Shown here one piece after another: positions 1 through 12,019 of a stretch of 64,000 bases of DNA. A model generated the notes under the pieces. It had not been told where the DNA came from. It ran no database searches and saw nothing but the letters and a program-made list of their open reading frames with translations. The stretch is from Chlorocebus sabaeus. Its lineage: Eukaryota > Chordata > Mammalia > Primates > Cercopithecidae. The stretch covers positions 620,001 through 684,000 of the forward strand of contig NW_027328125.1 in the NCBI RefSeq assembly GCF_047675955.1, written 5' to 3'. Numbering within the stretch: position 1 is the first letter of the stretch; every line of letters starts with the position of its first letter. The translations under genes and the position numbers were made by a program.

Positions 1-2401
1 TTTCTCAGAAAGGTTCTTTCCAGTTTTTAACGGAAGATCTTTCCTTTTTCACCATAGCCCTCTATGGGATTCCAAATATCACTTTCAAAATTCCAGAAGA
101 ACAGTCTTAGCGAAAGGCTTCTTGAGGGGAAAGCTGTAACTCTGTGAGATGAATTAACAGAACACAAAGTAGTTTCTCAGAAAGATTCTTTCCAGTTTTT
201 AACGGAAGATATTCCCTTTTTCACCATAGCCCTCTATGGGCTTCCAATATCACTTTGAAAAATCCACAAGAAGAATCTTAGAGAATGGCTTCTTTCTGGG
301 AAAGCAGTAACTCTGTGAGATGAATTAATAGAACACAGAGCAGTTTCTCAGAAAGCCTCTTTCAGTTTTTAACAAAAGATATTTCCTTTTTCACCATAGC
401 CCTCTATGGGCTTCCAAATATCACTTTGCAAATTCCACAAGAAGTGTCTTCGCGAAAGGCTTCTTGAGGGCAAAGCTGTAACACTGTGAGATGAATTAAC
501 AGAACACAAAGTAGTTTCTCAGAATGCTTCTTTTCAGTTTTTATCTTAGGATATTTCCTTTTTCACCTTAGCCCTCTATGGGCTTGAAAATATCACTATG
601 AAATTTCCACATGAAGAGTCTCAGCGAAAGGATTCTTGAGGTGAAAGCAGTGACTCTGTGAGATGAATTAACAGAACACAAAGCAGTTTCTCAGAAACCT
701 TCTTTCCAGTTTTTAAAGGAAGATATTTCCTTTTTCACCGTAGACCTCTACGGGCTTCCAAATAACACTTTGCCAATTCCACAAGAAGAGTCTTAGCGAA
801 AGGCATCTTGAAGGGAAGGCTGTAACTCTGTGAGATGAATTAACAGGACACAAAGCAGTTTCTCATAAAGCTTCCTTCCAGTTTTTATCGGAAGATATTT
901 CCTTTTACACCGTAGCCCTGTATGGACTTCCAGATATCAATGTGCAAATTTCACAAGAACAGTCTTAGCGAAAGTCTTCTTGAGGGGAAAGCTGTAACTC
1001 TGTGAGATGAATTAACAGAACACAGAGCAGTTTCTCAGAAAGCTTCTTTCCAGTTTTTAACGGAAGATATTTCCTTTTTCACCATAGCACTCTATGGGCT
1101 TCCAGATATCACCTTGAATATTCCACAAGAACAGACTTAGCGAAAGGCTTCCTGAAGGGAATGCTGTAACACTGTGAGATGAATTAACAGAACACAGAGC
1201 AGTTTCTCAGAAAGCTTCTTTACAGTTTTTAACGGTAGATATGTCCTTTTTCACCTTAACCCTCTAAGGGCTTCCAAATATCACTTTGCAAATTGCATAA
1301 GAACAGTGTTAGCGAAAGGCTTTTTGAGGAGAAAGCAGTAACTGTGAGTTGAATTAACCGAACACAAAGCAGTTTCTCAGGAAGCTTCTTTCCAGTTTTT
1401 AAGGGAAGATTTTCCTTTTTCACCATAACCCTCTATGGGCTTCCAAATATCACTTTTCAAATTCCACAAGAACAGTCTTAGCGAAAGGCTTCTTGAGGCG
1501 AATGCAGTAACCCTGTGAGATGAATTAACAGAACACAAAGCAATTTCTCAGAAAGATTCTTCCCAGTTTTTATCTTAGGATATTTCCTTTTTCACCATAG
1601 CCCTCTATGGGCTTCCAAATATCACTTTGCAAATTCCCCAAGAACAGTCTTAGCGAAAGACTGCTTGAGGGGAAAGCTGTAACTCTTGAGATGAATTAGC
1701 AGAACACAAAGCAGTTTCTCAGAAAGCTTCTTTCCTGTTTTTTAACGGAAGTTATTTCCTTTTTCACCGTAGCCCTCTATGGGCTTCCAAATATCACTTT
1801 CCAAATTCCAGAAGCACAGTCTTAGCGAAAACTTCTTGAGGATAAAGCTGTATCTCTGTGAGATGAATTAACAGAACACAAAGCAGTTTCTCAGAAAGCT
1901 TCTTTCCAGTTTTTAACAGAAGATATTTCCTTTTTCATCATATCCTTCTATGGCTTTACAAATATCACTTTGAAATTCCACAAGAACAGTCTTAGCGAAA
2001 GGCTTCTTGTGGAGAAAGCTGTAACCCTGTGAGATGAATTAACAGAACACAAGGCAGTTTCTCAGAAAGCTTCTTTTCAGTTTTTATCTTAGGATATTTC
2101 CTTTTTCACCATAGCCCACTATGGGCTTCCAAATGTCACTTTGCAAATTCCACAAGAACAGTCTTAGCGAAAGGCTTCTAGAGGGGCAAGCTGTAACTCT
2201 GTGAGATGAACTAAGAGAACACAAAGCAATTTCTCAGAATGCTTCTTTCCAGTTTTTAACGGAAGATCTTTCCTTTTTCACCATAGCCCTCTATGGGCTT
2301 CCAAATATCACTTTGCAAATTCCACAAGAACAGTCTTAGCGAAAGGCTTCTTGAGAGGAACGCAGTAACTCTGTGAGATGAATTAAAAGAACACAAAGCA
2401 A
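1..2401 (-). repeat. HOR-1 copy 1, 14 monomers
   Basis: First copy of an Alu-free higher-order repeat. Its first monomer (TTTCTCAGAAAGGTTC, then GGAAGATCTTTCC) recurs at 2402, 4974, 7718 and 10119, which sets the period. Length 2401 bp is 14 x 171.5. It contains the monomer with CCGTAG/CTACGG near 738-753, absent from copy 2. Near 1545-1640 it has one monomer where copies 2 and 3 have three. The window starts close to a repeat boundary by chance, so the copy is probably complete. Confidence 0.9.
738..753. other. Dyad symmetry with changed but still paired arms
   Basis: Most monomers contain CCATAG-CCCT-CTATGG, a perfect 6-bp inverted repeat around a 4-bp spacer (for example 52-67). Here both arms differ from that form, yet still pair: CCGTAG-ACCT-CTACGG. 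The same monomer recurs in HOR-1 copies 3 and 4 (near 5710 and 8455). Many other monomers have only one arm changed, so pairing is not universally kept. Confidence 0.8.
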
Positions 2402-4973
2402 TTTCTCAGAAAGGTTCTTTCCAGTTTTTAACGGAAGATCTTTCCTTTTTCACCATAGCCCTCTATGGGATTCCAAATATCACTTTCAAAATTCCAGAAG
2501 AACAGTCTTAGCGAAAGGCTTCTTGAGGGGAAAGCTGTAACTCTGTGAGATGAATTAACAGAACACGAAGTAGTTTCTCAGAAAGATTCTTTCCAGTTTT
2601 TAACGGAAGATATTCCCTTTTTCACCATAGCCCTCTATGGGCTTCCAATATCACTTTGAAAAATCCACAAGAAGAATCTTAGAGAATGGCTTCTTTCTGG
2701 GAAAGCAGTAACTCTGTGAGATGAATTAATAGAACACAGAGCAGTTTCTCAGAAAGCCTCTTTCAGTTTTTAACAAAAGATATTTCCTTTTTCACCATAG
2801 CCCTCTATGGGCTTCCAAATATCACTTTGCAAATTCCACAAGAAGTGTCTTCGCGAAAGGCTTCTTGAGGGCAAAGCTGTAACACTGTGAGATGAATTAA
2901 CAGAACACAAAGTAGTTTCTCAGAATGCTTCTTTTCAGTTTTTATCTTAGGATATTTCCTTTTTCACCTTAGCCCTCTATGGGCTTGAAAATATCACTAT
3001 GAAATTTCCACATGAAGAGTCTCAGCGAAAGGATTCTTGAGGTGAAAGCAGTGACTCTGTGAGATGAATTAACAGAACACAAAGCAGTTTCTCATAAAGC
3101 TTCCTTCCAGTTTTTATCGGAAGATATTTCCTTTTACACCGTAGCCCTGTATGGACTTCCAAATATCAATGTGCAAATTTCACAAGAACAGTCTTAGCGA
3201 AAGGCTTCTTGAGGGGAAAGCTGTAACTCTGTGAGATGAATTAACAGAACACAGAGCAGTTTCTCAGAAAGCTTCATTCCGGTTTTTAACGGAAGATATT
3301 TCCTTTTTCACCATAGCACTCTATGGGCTTCCAGATATCACCTTGAATATTCCACAAGAACAGACTTAGCGAAAGGCTTCCTGAAGGGAATGCTGTAACA
3401 CTGTGAGATGAATTAACAGAACACAGAGCAGTTTCTCAGAAAGCTTCTTTACAGTTTTTAACGGTAGATATGTCCTTTTTCACCTTAACCCTCTAAGGGC
3501 TTCCAAATATCACTTTGCAAATTGCATAAGAACAGTGTTAGCGAAAGGCTTTTTGAAGAGAAAGCAGTAACTGTGAGTTGAATTAACCGAACACAAAGCA
3601 GTTTCTCAGGACGCTTCTTTCCAGTTTTTAAGGGAAGATTTTCCTTTTTCACCATAACCCTCTATGGGCTTCCAAATATCACTTTTCAAATTCCACAAGA
3701 ACAGTCTTAGCGAAAGGCTTCTTGAGGGGAACGCAGTAACTCTGTGAGATGAATTAAGAGAATACAGAGCAGTTTCTCAGAAAGTTTCTCTTCAGTTTTT
3801 ATCTTAGGATATCTCCTTTTTCACCATAGCCCTCTGTGGGCTTCGAAATATCACTTTGCAAATTCCACAAGAAGAGTCTTAGGGAAAGGCTTCATGAGGG
3901 GAAAGATGTAAGTCTCTGAGATGAATTAACAGAACACAAAGTAGTTTCTCAGAAATCTTCTTCCAGATTTTAACGGAAGATACTTCCTTTTTCACCATAG
4001 CCCCCTATGGGCTTCCAAATATCACTTTCCAAATTCCACAAGATCAGCCTTAGCTAAAGGTTACTTGAGGAGAGATTTGTAACACTGTGAGATGAATTAA
4101 CAGAACACAAAGCAGATTCTCAGAAAGCTTCTTTCCACTTTTTAACGGAAGATACTTCTTTTTTCACCATAGCCCTCTATGGGCTTCCAAATATCACTTT
4201 GCAAATTCCCCAAGAACAGTCTTAGCGAAAGACTGCTTGAGGGGAAAGCTGTAACTCTTGAGATGAATTAGCAGAACACAAAGCAGTTTCTCAGAAAGCT
4301 TCTTTCCTGTTTTTTAACGGAAGTTATTTCCTTTTTCACCGTAGCCCTCTATGGGCTTCCAAATATCACTTTCCAAATTCCAGAAGCACAGTCTTAGCGA
4401 AAACTTCTTGAGGAGAAAGCTGTATCTCTGTGAGATGAATTAACAGAACACAAAGCAGTTTCTCAGAAAGCTTCTTTCCAGTTTTTAACAGAAGATATTT
4501 CCTTTTTCATCATATCCTTCTATGGCTTTACAAATATCACTTTGAAATTCCACAAGAACAGTCTTAGCGAAAGGCTTCTTGTGGAGAAAGCTGTAACCCT
4601 GTGAGATGAATTAACAGAACACAAGGCAGTTTCTCAGAAAGCTTCTTTTCAGTTTTTATCTTAGGATATTTCCTTTTTCACCATAGCCCACTATGGGCTT
4701 CCAAATGTCACTTTGCAAATTCCACAAGAACAGTCTTAGCGAAAGGCTTCTAGAGGGGCAAGCTGTAACTCTGTGAGATGAACTAAGAGAACACAAAGCA
4801 CTTTCTCAGAATGCTTCTTTCCAGTTTTTAACGGAAGATCTTTCCTTTTTCACCATAGCCCTCTATGGGCTTCCAAATATCACTTTGCAAATTCCACAAG
4901 AACAGTCTTAGCGAAAGGCTTCTTGAGAGGAACGCAGTAACTCTGTGAGATGAATTAAAAGAACACAAAGCAA
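2402..4973 (-). repeat. HOR-1 copy 2, 15 monomers
   Basis: Near-identical to copy 1 over long stretches, but 171 bp longer. It has two more monomers around 3745-4200, marked by GAATTAAGAGAATACAGAG and by GATCAGCCTTAGCTAAAGG. It lacks the CCGTAG/CTACGG monomer: at about 3090 the preceding monomer runs directly into CTCATAAAGCTTCC. Gains and losses are of whole monomers and keep the register, as expected from unequal homologous exchange. Confidence 0.9.
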
Positions 4974-7717
4974 TTTCTCAGAAAGGTTCTTTCCAGTTTT
5001 TAACGGAAGATCTTTCCTTTTTCACCATAGCCCTCTATGGGATTCCAAATATCACTTTCGAAATTCCAGAAGAACAGTCTTAGCGAAAGGCTTCTTGAGG
5101 GGAAAGCTGTAACTCTGTGAGATGAATTAACAGAACACGAAGTAGTTTCTCAGAAAGATTCTTTCCAGTTTTTAACGGAAGATATTCCCTTTTTCACCAT
5201 AGCCCTCTATGGGCTTCCAATATCACTTTGAAAAATCCACAAGAAGAATCTTAGAGAATGGCTTCTTTCTGGGAAAGCAGTAACTCTGTGAGATGAATTA
5301 ATAGAACACAGAGCAGTTTCTCAGAAAGCCTCTTTCAGTTTTTAACAAAAGATATTTCCTTTTTCACCATAGCCCTCTATGGGCTTCCAAATATCACTTT
5401 GCAAATTCCACAAGAAGTGTCTTCGCGAAAGGCTTCTTGAGGGCAAAGCTGTAACACTGTGAGATGAATTAACAGAACACAAAGTAGTTTCTCAGAATGC
5501 TTCTTTTCAGTTTTTATCTTAGGATATTTCCTTTTTCACCTTAGCCCTCTATGGGCTTGAAAATATCACTATGAAATTTCCACATGAAGAGTCTCAGCGA
5601 AAGGATTCTTGAGGTGAAAGCAGTGACTCTGTGAGATGAATTAACAGAACACAAAGCAGTTTCTCAGAAAGCTTCTTTCCAGTTTTTAAAGGAAGATATT
5701 TCCTTTTTCACCGTAGACCTCTACGGGCTTCCAAATAACACTTTGCCAATTCCACAAGAAGAGTCTTAGCGAAAGGCATCTTGAAGGGAAGGCTGTAACT
5801 CTGTGAGATGAATTAACAGGACACAAAGCAGTTTCTCATAAAGCTTCCTTCCAGTTTTTATCGGAAGATATTTCCTTTTACACCGTAGCCCTGTATGGAC
5901 TTCCAGATATCAATGTGCAAATTTCACAAGAACAGTCTTAGCGAAAGTCTTCTTGAGGGGAAAGCTGTAACTCTGTGAGATGAATTAACAGAACACAGAG
6001 CAGTTTCTCAGAAAGCTTCTTTCCAGTTTTTAACGGAAGATATTTCCTTTTTCACCATAGCACTCTATGGGCTTCCAGATATCACCTTGAATATTCCACA
6101 AGAACAGACTTAGCGAAAGGCTTCCTGAAGGGAATGCTGTAACACTGTGAGATGAATTAACAGAACACAGAGCAGTTTCTCAGAAAGCTTCTTTACAGTT
6201 TTTAACGGTAGATATTTCCTTTTTCACCTTAACCCTCTAAGGGCTTCCAAATATCACTTTGCAAATTGCATAAGAACAGTGTTAGCGAAAGGCTTTTTGA
6301 GGAGAAAGCAGTAACTGTGAGTTGAATTAACCGAATACAAAGCAGTTTCTCAGGAAGCTTCTTTCCAGTTTTTAAGGGAAGATTTTCCTTTTTCACCATA
6401 ACCCTCTATGGGCTTCCAAATATCACTTTTCAAATTCCACAAGAACAGTCTTAGCGAAAGGCTTCTTGAGGGGAACGCAGTAACTCTGTGAGATGAATTA
6501 AGAGAATACAGAGCAGTTTCTCAGAAAGTTTCTCTTCAGTTTTTATCTTAGGATATCTCCTTTTTCACCATAGCCCTCTGTGGGCTTCGAAATATCACTT
6601 TGCAAATTCCACAAGAAGAGTCTTAGGGAAAGGCTTCATGAGGGGAAAGATGTAAGTCTCTGAGATGAATTAACAGAACACAAAGTAGTTTCTCAGAAAT
6701 CTTCTTCCAGATTTTAACGGAAGATACTTCCTTTTTCACCATAGCCCCCTATAGGCTTCCAAATATCACTTTCCAAATTCCACAAGATCAGCCTTAGCTA
6801 AAGGTTACTTGAGGAGAGATTTGTAACACTGTGAGATGAATTAACAGAACACAAAGCAGATTCTCAGAAAGCTTCTTTCCACTTTTTAACGGAAGATACT
6901 TCTTTTTTCACCATAGCCCTCTATGGGCTTCCAAATATCACTTTGCAAATTCCCCAAGAACAGTCTTAGCGAAAGACTGCTTGAGGGGAAAGCTGTAACT
7001 CTTGAGATGAATTAGCAGAACAGAAAGCAGTTTCTCAGAAAGCTTCTTTCCTGTTTTTTAACGGAAGTTATTTCCTTTTTCACCGTAGCCCTCTATGGGC
7101 TTCCAAATATCACTTTCCAAATTCCAGAAGCACAGTCTTAGCGAAAACTTCTTGAGGAGAAAGCTGTATCTCTGTGAGATGAATTAACAGAACACAAAGC
7201 AGTTTCTCAGAAAGCTTCTTTCCAGTTTTTAACAGAAGATATTTCCTTTTTCATCATATCCTTCTATGGCTTTACAAATATCACTTTGAAATTCCACAAG
7301 AACAGTCTTAGCGAAAGGCTTCTTGTGGAGAAAGCTGTAACCCTGTGAGATGAATTAACAGAACACAAGGCAGTTTCTCAGAAAGCTTCTTTTCAGTTTT
7401 TATCTTAGGATATTTCCTTTTTCACCATAGCCCACTATGGGCTTCCAAATGTCACTTTGCAAATTCCACAAGAACAGTCTTAGCGAAAGGCTTCTAGAGG
7501 GGCAAGCTGTAACTCTGTGAGATGAACTAAGAGAACACAAAGCAGTTTCTCAGAATGCTTCTTTCCAGTTTTTAACGGAAGATATTTCCTTTTTCACCAT
7601 AACCCTATATGGGCTTCCAAATATCACTTTGCAAATTCCACAAGAACAGTCTTAGCGAAAGGCTTCTTGAGAGGAACGCAGTAACTCTGTGAGATGAATT
7701 AAAAGAACACAAAGCAA
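4974..7717 (-). repeat. HOR-1 copy 3, 16 monomers
   Basis: The fullest HOR-1 version seen here: 2744 bp, 16 x 171.5. It carries both the CCGTAG/CTACGG monomer (near 5710) and the two extra monomers (near 6490-6900). Copies 1, 2 and 4 can all be derived from this form by in-register deletions, so 16 monomers may be the ancestral state; that is an inference from four copies. Confidence 0.9.
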
Positions 7718-10118
7718 TTTCTCAGAAAGGTTCTTTCCAGTTTTTAACGGAAGATCTTTCCTTTTTCACCATAGCCCTCTATGGGATTCCAAATATCACT
7801 TTCAAAATTCCAGAAGAACAGTCTTAGCGAAAGGCTTCTTGAGGGGAAAGCTGTAACTCTGTGAGATGAATTAACAGAACACAAAGTAGTTTCTCAGAAA
7901 GATTCTTTCCAGTTTTTAACGGAAGATATTCCCTTTTTCACCATAGCCCTCTATGGGCTTCCAATATCACTTTGAAAAATCCACAAGAAGAATCTTAGAG
8001 AATGGCTTCTTTCTGGGAAAGCAGTAACTCTGTGAGATGAATTAATAGAACACAGAGCAGTTTCTCAGAAAGCCTCTTTCAGTTTTTAACAAAAGATATT
8101 TCCTTTTTCACCATAGCCCTCTATGGGCTTCCAAATATCACTTTGCAAATTCCACAAGAAGTGTCTTCGCGAAAGGCTTCTTGAGGGCAAAGCTGTAACA
8201 CTGTGAGATGAATTAACAGAACACAAAGTAGTTTCTCAGAATGCTTCTTTTCAGTTTTTATCTTAGGATATTTCCTTTTTCACCTTAGCCCTCTATGGGC
8301 TTGAAAATATCACTATGAAATTTCCACATGAAGAGTCTCAGCGAAAGGATTCTTGAGGTGAAAGCAGTGACTCTGTGAGATGAATTAACAGAACACAAAG
8401 CAGTTTCTCAGAAAGCTTCTTTCCAGTTTTTAAAGGAAGATATTTCCTTTTTCACCGTAGACCTCTACGGGCTTCCAAATAACACTTTGCCAATTCCACA
8501 AGAAGAGTCTTAGCGAAAGGCATCTTGAAGGGAAGGCTGTAACTCTGTGAGATGAATTAACAGGACACAAAGCAGTTTCTCATAAAGCTTCCTTCCAGTT
8601 TTTATCGGAAGATATTTCCTTTTACACCGTAGCCCTGTATGGACTTCCAGATATCAATGTGCAAATTTCACAAGAACAGTCTTAGCGAAAGGCTTCTTGA
8701 GGGGAAAGCTGTAACTCTGTGAGATGAATTAACAGAACACAGAGCAGTTTCTCAGAAAGCTTCTTTCCAGTTTTTAACGGAAGATATTTCCTTTTTCACC
8801 ATAGCACTCTATGGGCTTCCAGATATCACCTTGAATATTCCACAAGAACAGACTTAGCGAAAGGCTTCCTGAAGGGAATGCTGTAACACTGTGAGATGAA
8901 TTAACAGAACACAGAGCAGTTTCTCAGAAAGCTTCTTTACAGTTTTTAACGGTAGATATTTCCTTTTTCACCTTAACCTTCTAAGGGCTTCCAAATATCA
9001 CTTTGCAAATTGCATAAGAACAGTGTTAGCGAAAGGCTTTTTGAGGAGAAAGCAGTAACTGTGAGTTGAATTAACCGAATACAAAGCAGTTTCTCAGGAA
9101 GCTTCTTTCCAGTTTTTAAGGGAAGATTTTCCTTTTTCACCATAACCCTCTATGGGCTTCCAAATATCACTTTTCAAATTCCACAAGAACAGTCTTAGCG
9201 AAAGGCTTCTTGAGGGGAATGCAGTAACTCTGTGAGATGAATTAACAGAACACAAAGCAATTTCTCAGAAAGATTCTTCCCAGTTTTTATCTTAGGATAT
9301 TTCCTTTTTCACCATAGCCCTCTATGGGCTTCCAAATATCACTTTGCAAATTCCCCAAGAACAGTCTTAGCGAAAGACTGCTTGAGGGGAAAGCTGTAAC
9401 TCTTGAGATGAATTAGCAGAACACAAAGCAGTTTCTCAGAAAGCTTCTTTCCTGTTTTTTAACGGAAGTTATTTCCTTTTTCACCGTAGCCCTCTATGGG
9501 CTTCCAAATATCACTTTCCAAATTCCAGAAGCACAGTCTTAGCGAAAACTTCTTGAGGAGAAAGCTGTATCTCTGTGAGATGAATTAACAGAACACAAAG
9601 CAGTTTCTCAGAAAGCTTCTTTCCAGTTTTTAACAGAAGATATTTCCTTTTTCATCATATCCTTCTATGGCTTTACAAATATCACTTTGAAATTCCACAA
9701 GAACAGTCTTAGCGAAAGGCTTCTTGTGGAGAAAGCTGTAACCCTGTGAGATGAATTAACAGAACACAAGGCAGTTTCTCAGAAAGCTTCTTTTCCGTTT
9801 TTATCTTAGGATATTTCCTTTTTCACCATAGCCCACTATGGGCTTCCAAATGTCACTTTGCAAATTCCACAAGAACAGTCTTAGCGAAAGGCTTCTAGAG
9901 GGGCAAGCTGTAACTCTGTGAGATGAACTAAGAGAACACAAAGCAGTTTCTCAGAATGCTTCTTTCCAGTTTTTAACGGAAGATATTTCCTTTTTCACCA
10001 TAACCCTATATGGGCTTCCAAATATCACTTTGCAAATTCCACAAGAACAGTCTTAGCGAAAGGCTTCTTGAGAGGAACGCAGTAACTCTGTGAGATGAAT
10101 TAAAAGAACACAAAGCAA
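7718..10118 (-). repeat. HOR-1 copy 4, 14 monomers
   Basis: Again 2401 bp, with the same deletion state as copy 1: the CCGTAG/CTACGG monomer is present (near 8455) and a single monomer replaces three near 9240-9360. The shared rare arrangement suggests copies 1 and 4 descend from one deletion event that was then interspersed with longer copies. Confidence 0.9.
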
Positions 10119-10202
10119 TTTCTCAGAAAGGTTCTTTCCAGTTTTTAACGGAAGATCTTTCCTTTTTCACCATAGCCCTCTATGGGATTCCAAATATCAC
10201 TT
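10119..10202 (-). repeat. HOR-1 stump (copy 5, broken)
   Basis: The first part of a fifth HOR-1 copy, recognisable by TTTCTCAGAAAGGTTC, GAAGATCTTTCC and the GGGATTCC variant at 10184-10191. It ends inside the first monomer, where the sequence becomes that of HOR-2. The switch lies within AAATATCACTT, which both families share. Confidence 0.85.
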
Positions 10203-10203
10203 A
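10188..10203. other. In-register junction between HOR-1 and HOR-2
   Basis: Left of 10188 the monomer has the HOR-1 base (A at 10187 in GGGATTCC, where HOR-2 has GGGCTTCC). From 10203 it has the HOR-2 sequence AGAAAATTCCACAAG, where HOR-1 has CAAAATTCCAGAAG. The bases between are identical in both families. Monomer phase is kept exactly, which points to homologous recombination between related monomers rather than end joining. No Alu or other element lies at the breakpoint. Confidence 0.85.
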
Positions 10204-10454
10204 GAAAATTCCACAAGAACAGTCTTAGCGAAAGGCTTCTTGAGGTGAAAGCTGTAACACGGTGAGATGTTTTAACAGAACACACATCAGTTTCTCAGAA
10301 AGCTTCTTTCCAATTTTTAACGTAAGTTATTTCCTTTTTCACCATAGCCCTCTACGGGCTTCTAAGATCACTTTGCAAATTCCACAAGAACAGTCTTAGC
10401 GAAAGGCTTCTGGGAGCAACGCTGTAATTCTGTGAGATGAACTAACAAAACACG

Positions 10455-10490
10455 AAGCAGTTTCTCAGGTTTTTAATGGAAGAAATGTCC
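10455..10490 (-). repeat. Short monomer lacking the HindIII region (HOR-2 marker)
   Basis: Here TTTCTCAGG joins directly to TTTTTAATGG, so about 16 bp including AAGCTT are missing relative to neighbouring monomers. The same short monomer occurs once in each HOR-2 unit (near 18840, 24312, 27042, 32502, 37970, 43430, 48901, 54360 and 59830) and nowhere in HOR-1. It is a useful unit-phase marker. Confidence 0.85.
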
Positions 10491-12019
10491 TTTTTCATCA
10501 TAGCCCTCAATGGGCTTCCAAATTTCACTTTGCAAATTCCACAAGAACAGTCTTAGCGAAAGGCTTTTTGAGGGGAAAGCTGTAACTCTGGTGACGAATT
10601 AACAGAACACAAAGCAGTTTCTCAGAAAGCTTCTTTTCAGTTTTTGTCTTAGGATATTTCCTTTTTCACCGTAGCCCTCTATGGGCTTCCAAATATCACT
10701 TTGCATATTCCAAAAGAACAGCCTTAGTGATCGGATACATGATAGAAAAGCTGTAACTCTGTGAGATTAATTAACGGAACACAAAGCAGTTTCACAGAAA
10801 GGTTCTTTCCAGTTTTTAGCGGAAGATATTTGCTTATTCAACATAGTCCACTATGGGCTTCAAAATATCACTTTGCAAATTCCACAAGAACAGTCTTAGT
10901 GAACGGCCTCTTGAGGGGAATTCTGTAACTCTCTGAGATGAATTAACAGAACACAAAGCAGTTTCTCAGAAATCTTCTTTCCAGTTTTTAACGAAAGATA
11001 TTTCCTTTTTCACCCAAGTCCTCTATGGGATTACAAATATCAGTTTGCAAATTTCACAAGAACAGTCTTAGTGAAGGGCTTCTTGAGGGGAAAGCTGTAA
11101 CACTGTGAGATGAACTAACACAACACAAAGCAGTTTCTCAGACAGCTTCTTTTCGGTTTTTATCTTAGGATATTTCCATTTTCAAAATAGCCCTCTATGG
11201 GCTTCCAAGTATCACTTTGCAAATTCCACAAGAACAGTCTTATAGAAAGGCTTCTTGAGGGGAAAGCTGTAACTCGGTGAGATATATTAACAGAACACAC
11301 GGCAGTTTCTCAGAAAGCTTCTTTCCAGTTTTTAACGGAAGTTATTTCCCTTTTCACCATAGCCCTCCATGGGCTTCCAAATATCACTTTGCAAATTCCA
11401 GAAGAACAGTCTTAGCGAAAGGCTTCTGAAGGGGAAATCTGTAACTCTGTGAGTTGAATTAACAGAACACAAAGCAGTTTCTCACAAATCTTCTTTCCAG
11501 TTTTTAACGGAAGTTAGTTCCTTTTTCACCATAGTCCTCTATGGGCTTCCAAATATGACTTTGCAAATTCCACAAGAACAGTCTTAGCGAAAGGCTTCTT
11601 GAGAGGAAAGCTGTACCTCGGTGATATGTACTAACAGAACACACCGCATTTTCTCAGAATGGTTCTTTCCAGGTTTTAACGGAAGATATTTCCTTTTTCA
11701 CCTTAGCCCTCTATGGGCTTCCAAATATCACTTTGCAAATTTCACAAAACAGTCTTAGTTAACGGCTTCTTGAGGGGAAAGCTGTAACTCTGTGAGTGAA
11801 CTAACAAAACACAAAGCAGCTTTCCATACAGCTTCTTTTCGGTTTTTATCTTAGGATATTTCCATTTTCACCATAGCCTACTATGGGTATCGAAATATCA
11901 CTTTGGAAATTCCACAAAGACAGCCTTAGCGAAAGGCTTCCTGAGGTAAAAGAGTAACTGTGAGTTGAATTAACAGAACACAAAGCAGTTTCTCAGAAAG
12001 CTTCCTTTCAGTTTTTATC

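Noticed and set aside
438..452. TCTTCGCGAAAGG, a palindromic TTCGCGAA that might be a protein site
   Set aside because: It is a one-base variant of the normal TCTTAGCGAAAGG monomer motif, found only in one HOR-1 monomer type; nothing else supports a site.
1..10118. A CRISPR-like or other regular spaced repeat
   Set aside because: The regular 171-bp spacing of short identical motifs is alpha-satellite monomer periodicity; there are no unique spacers.
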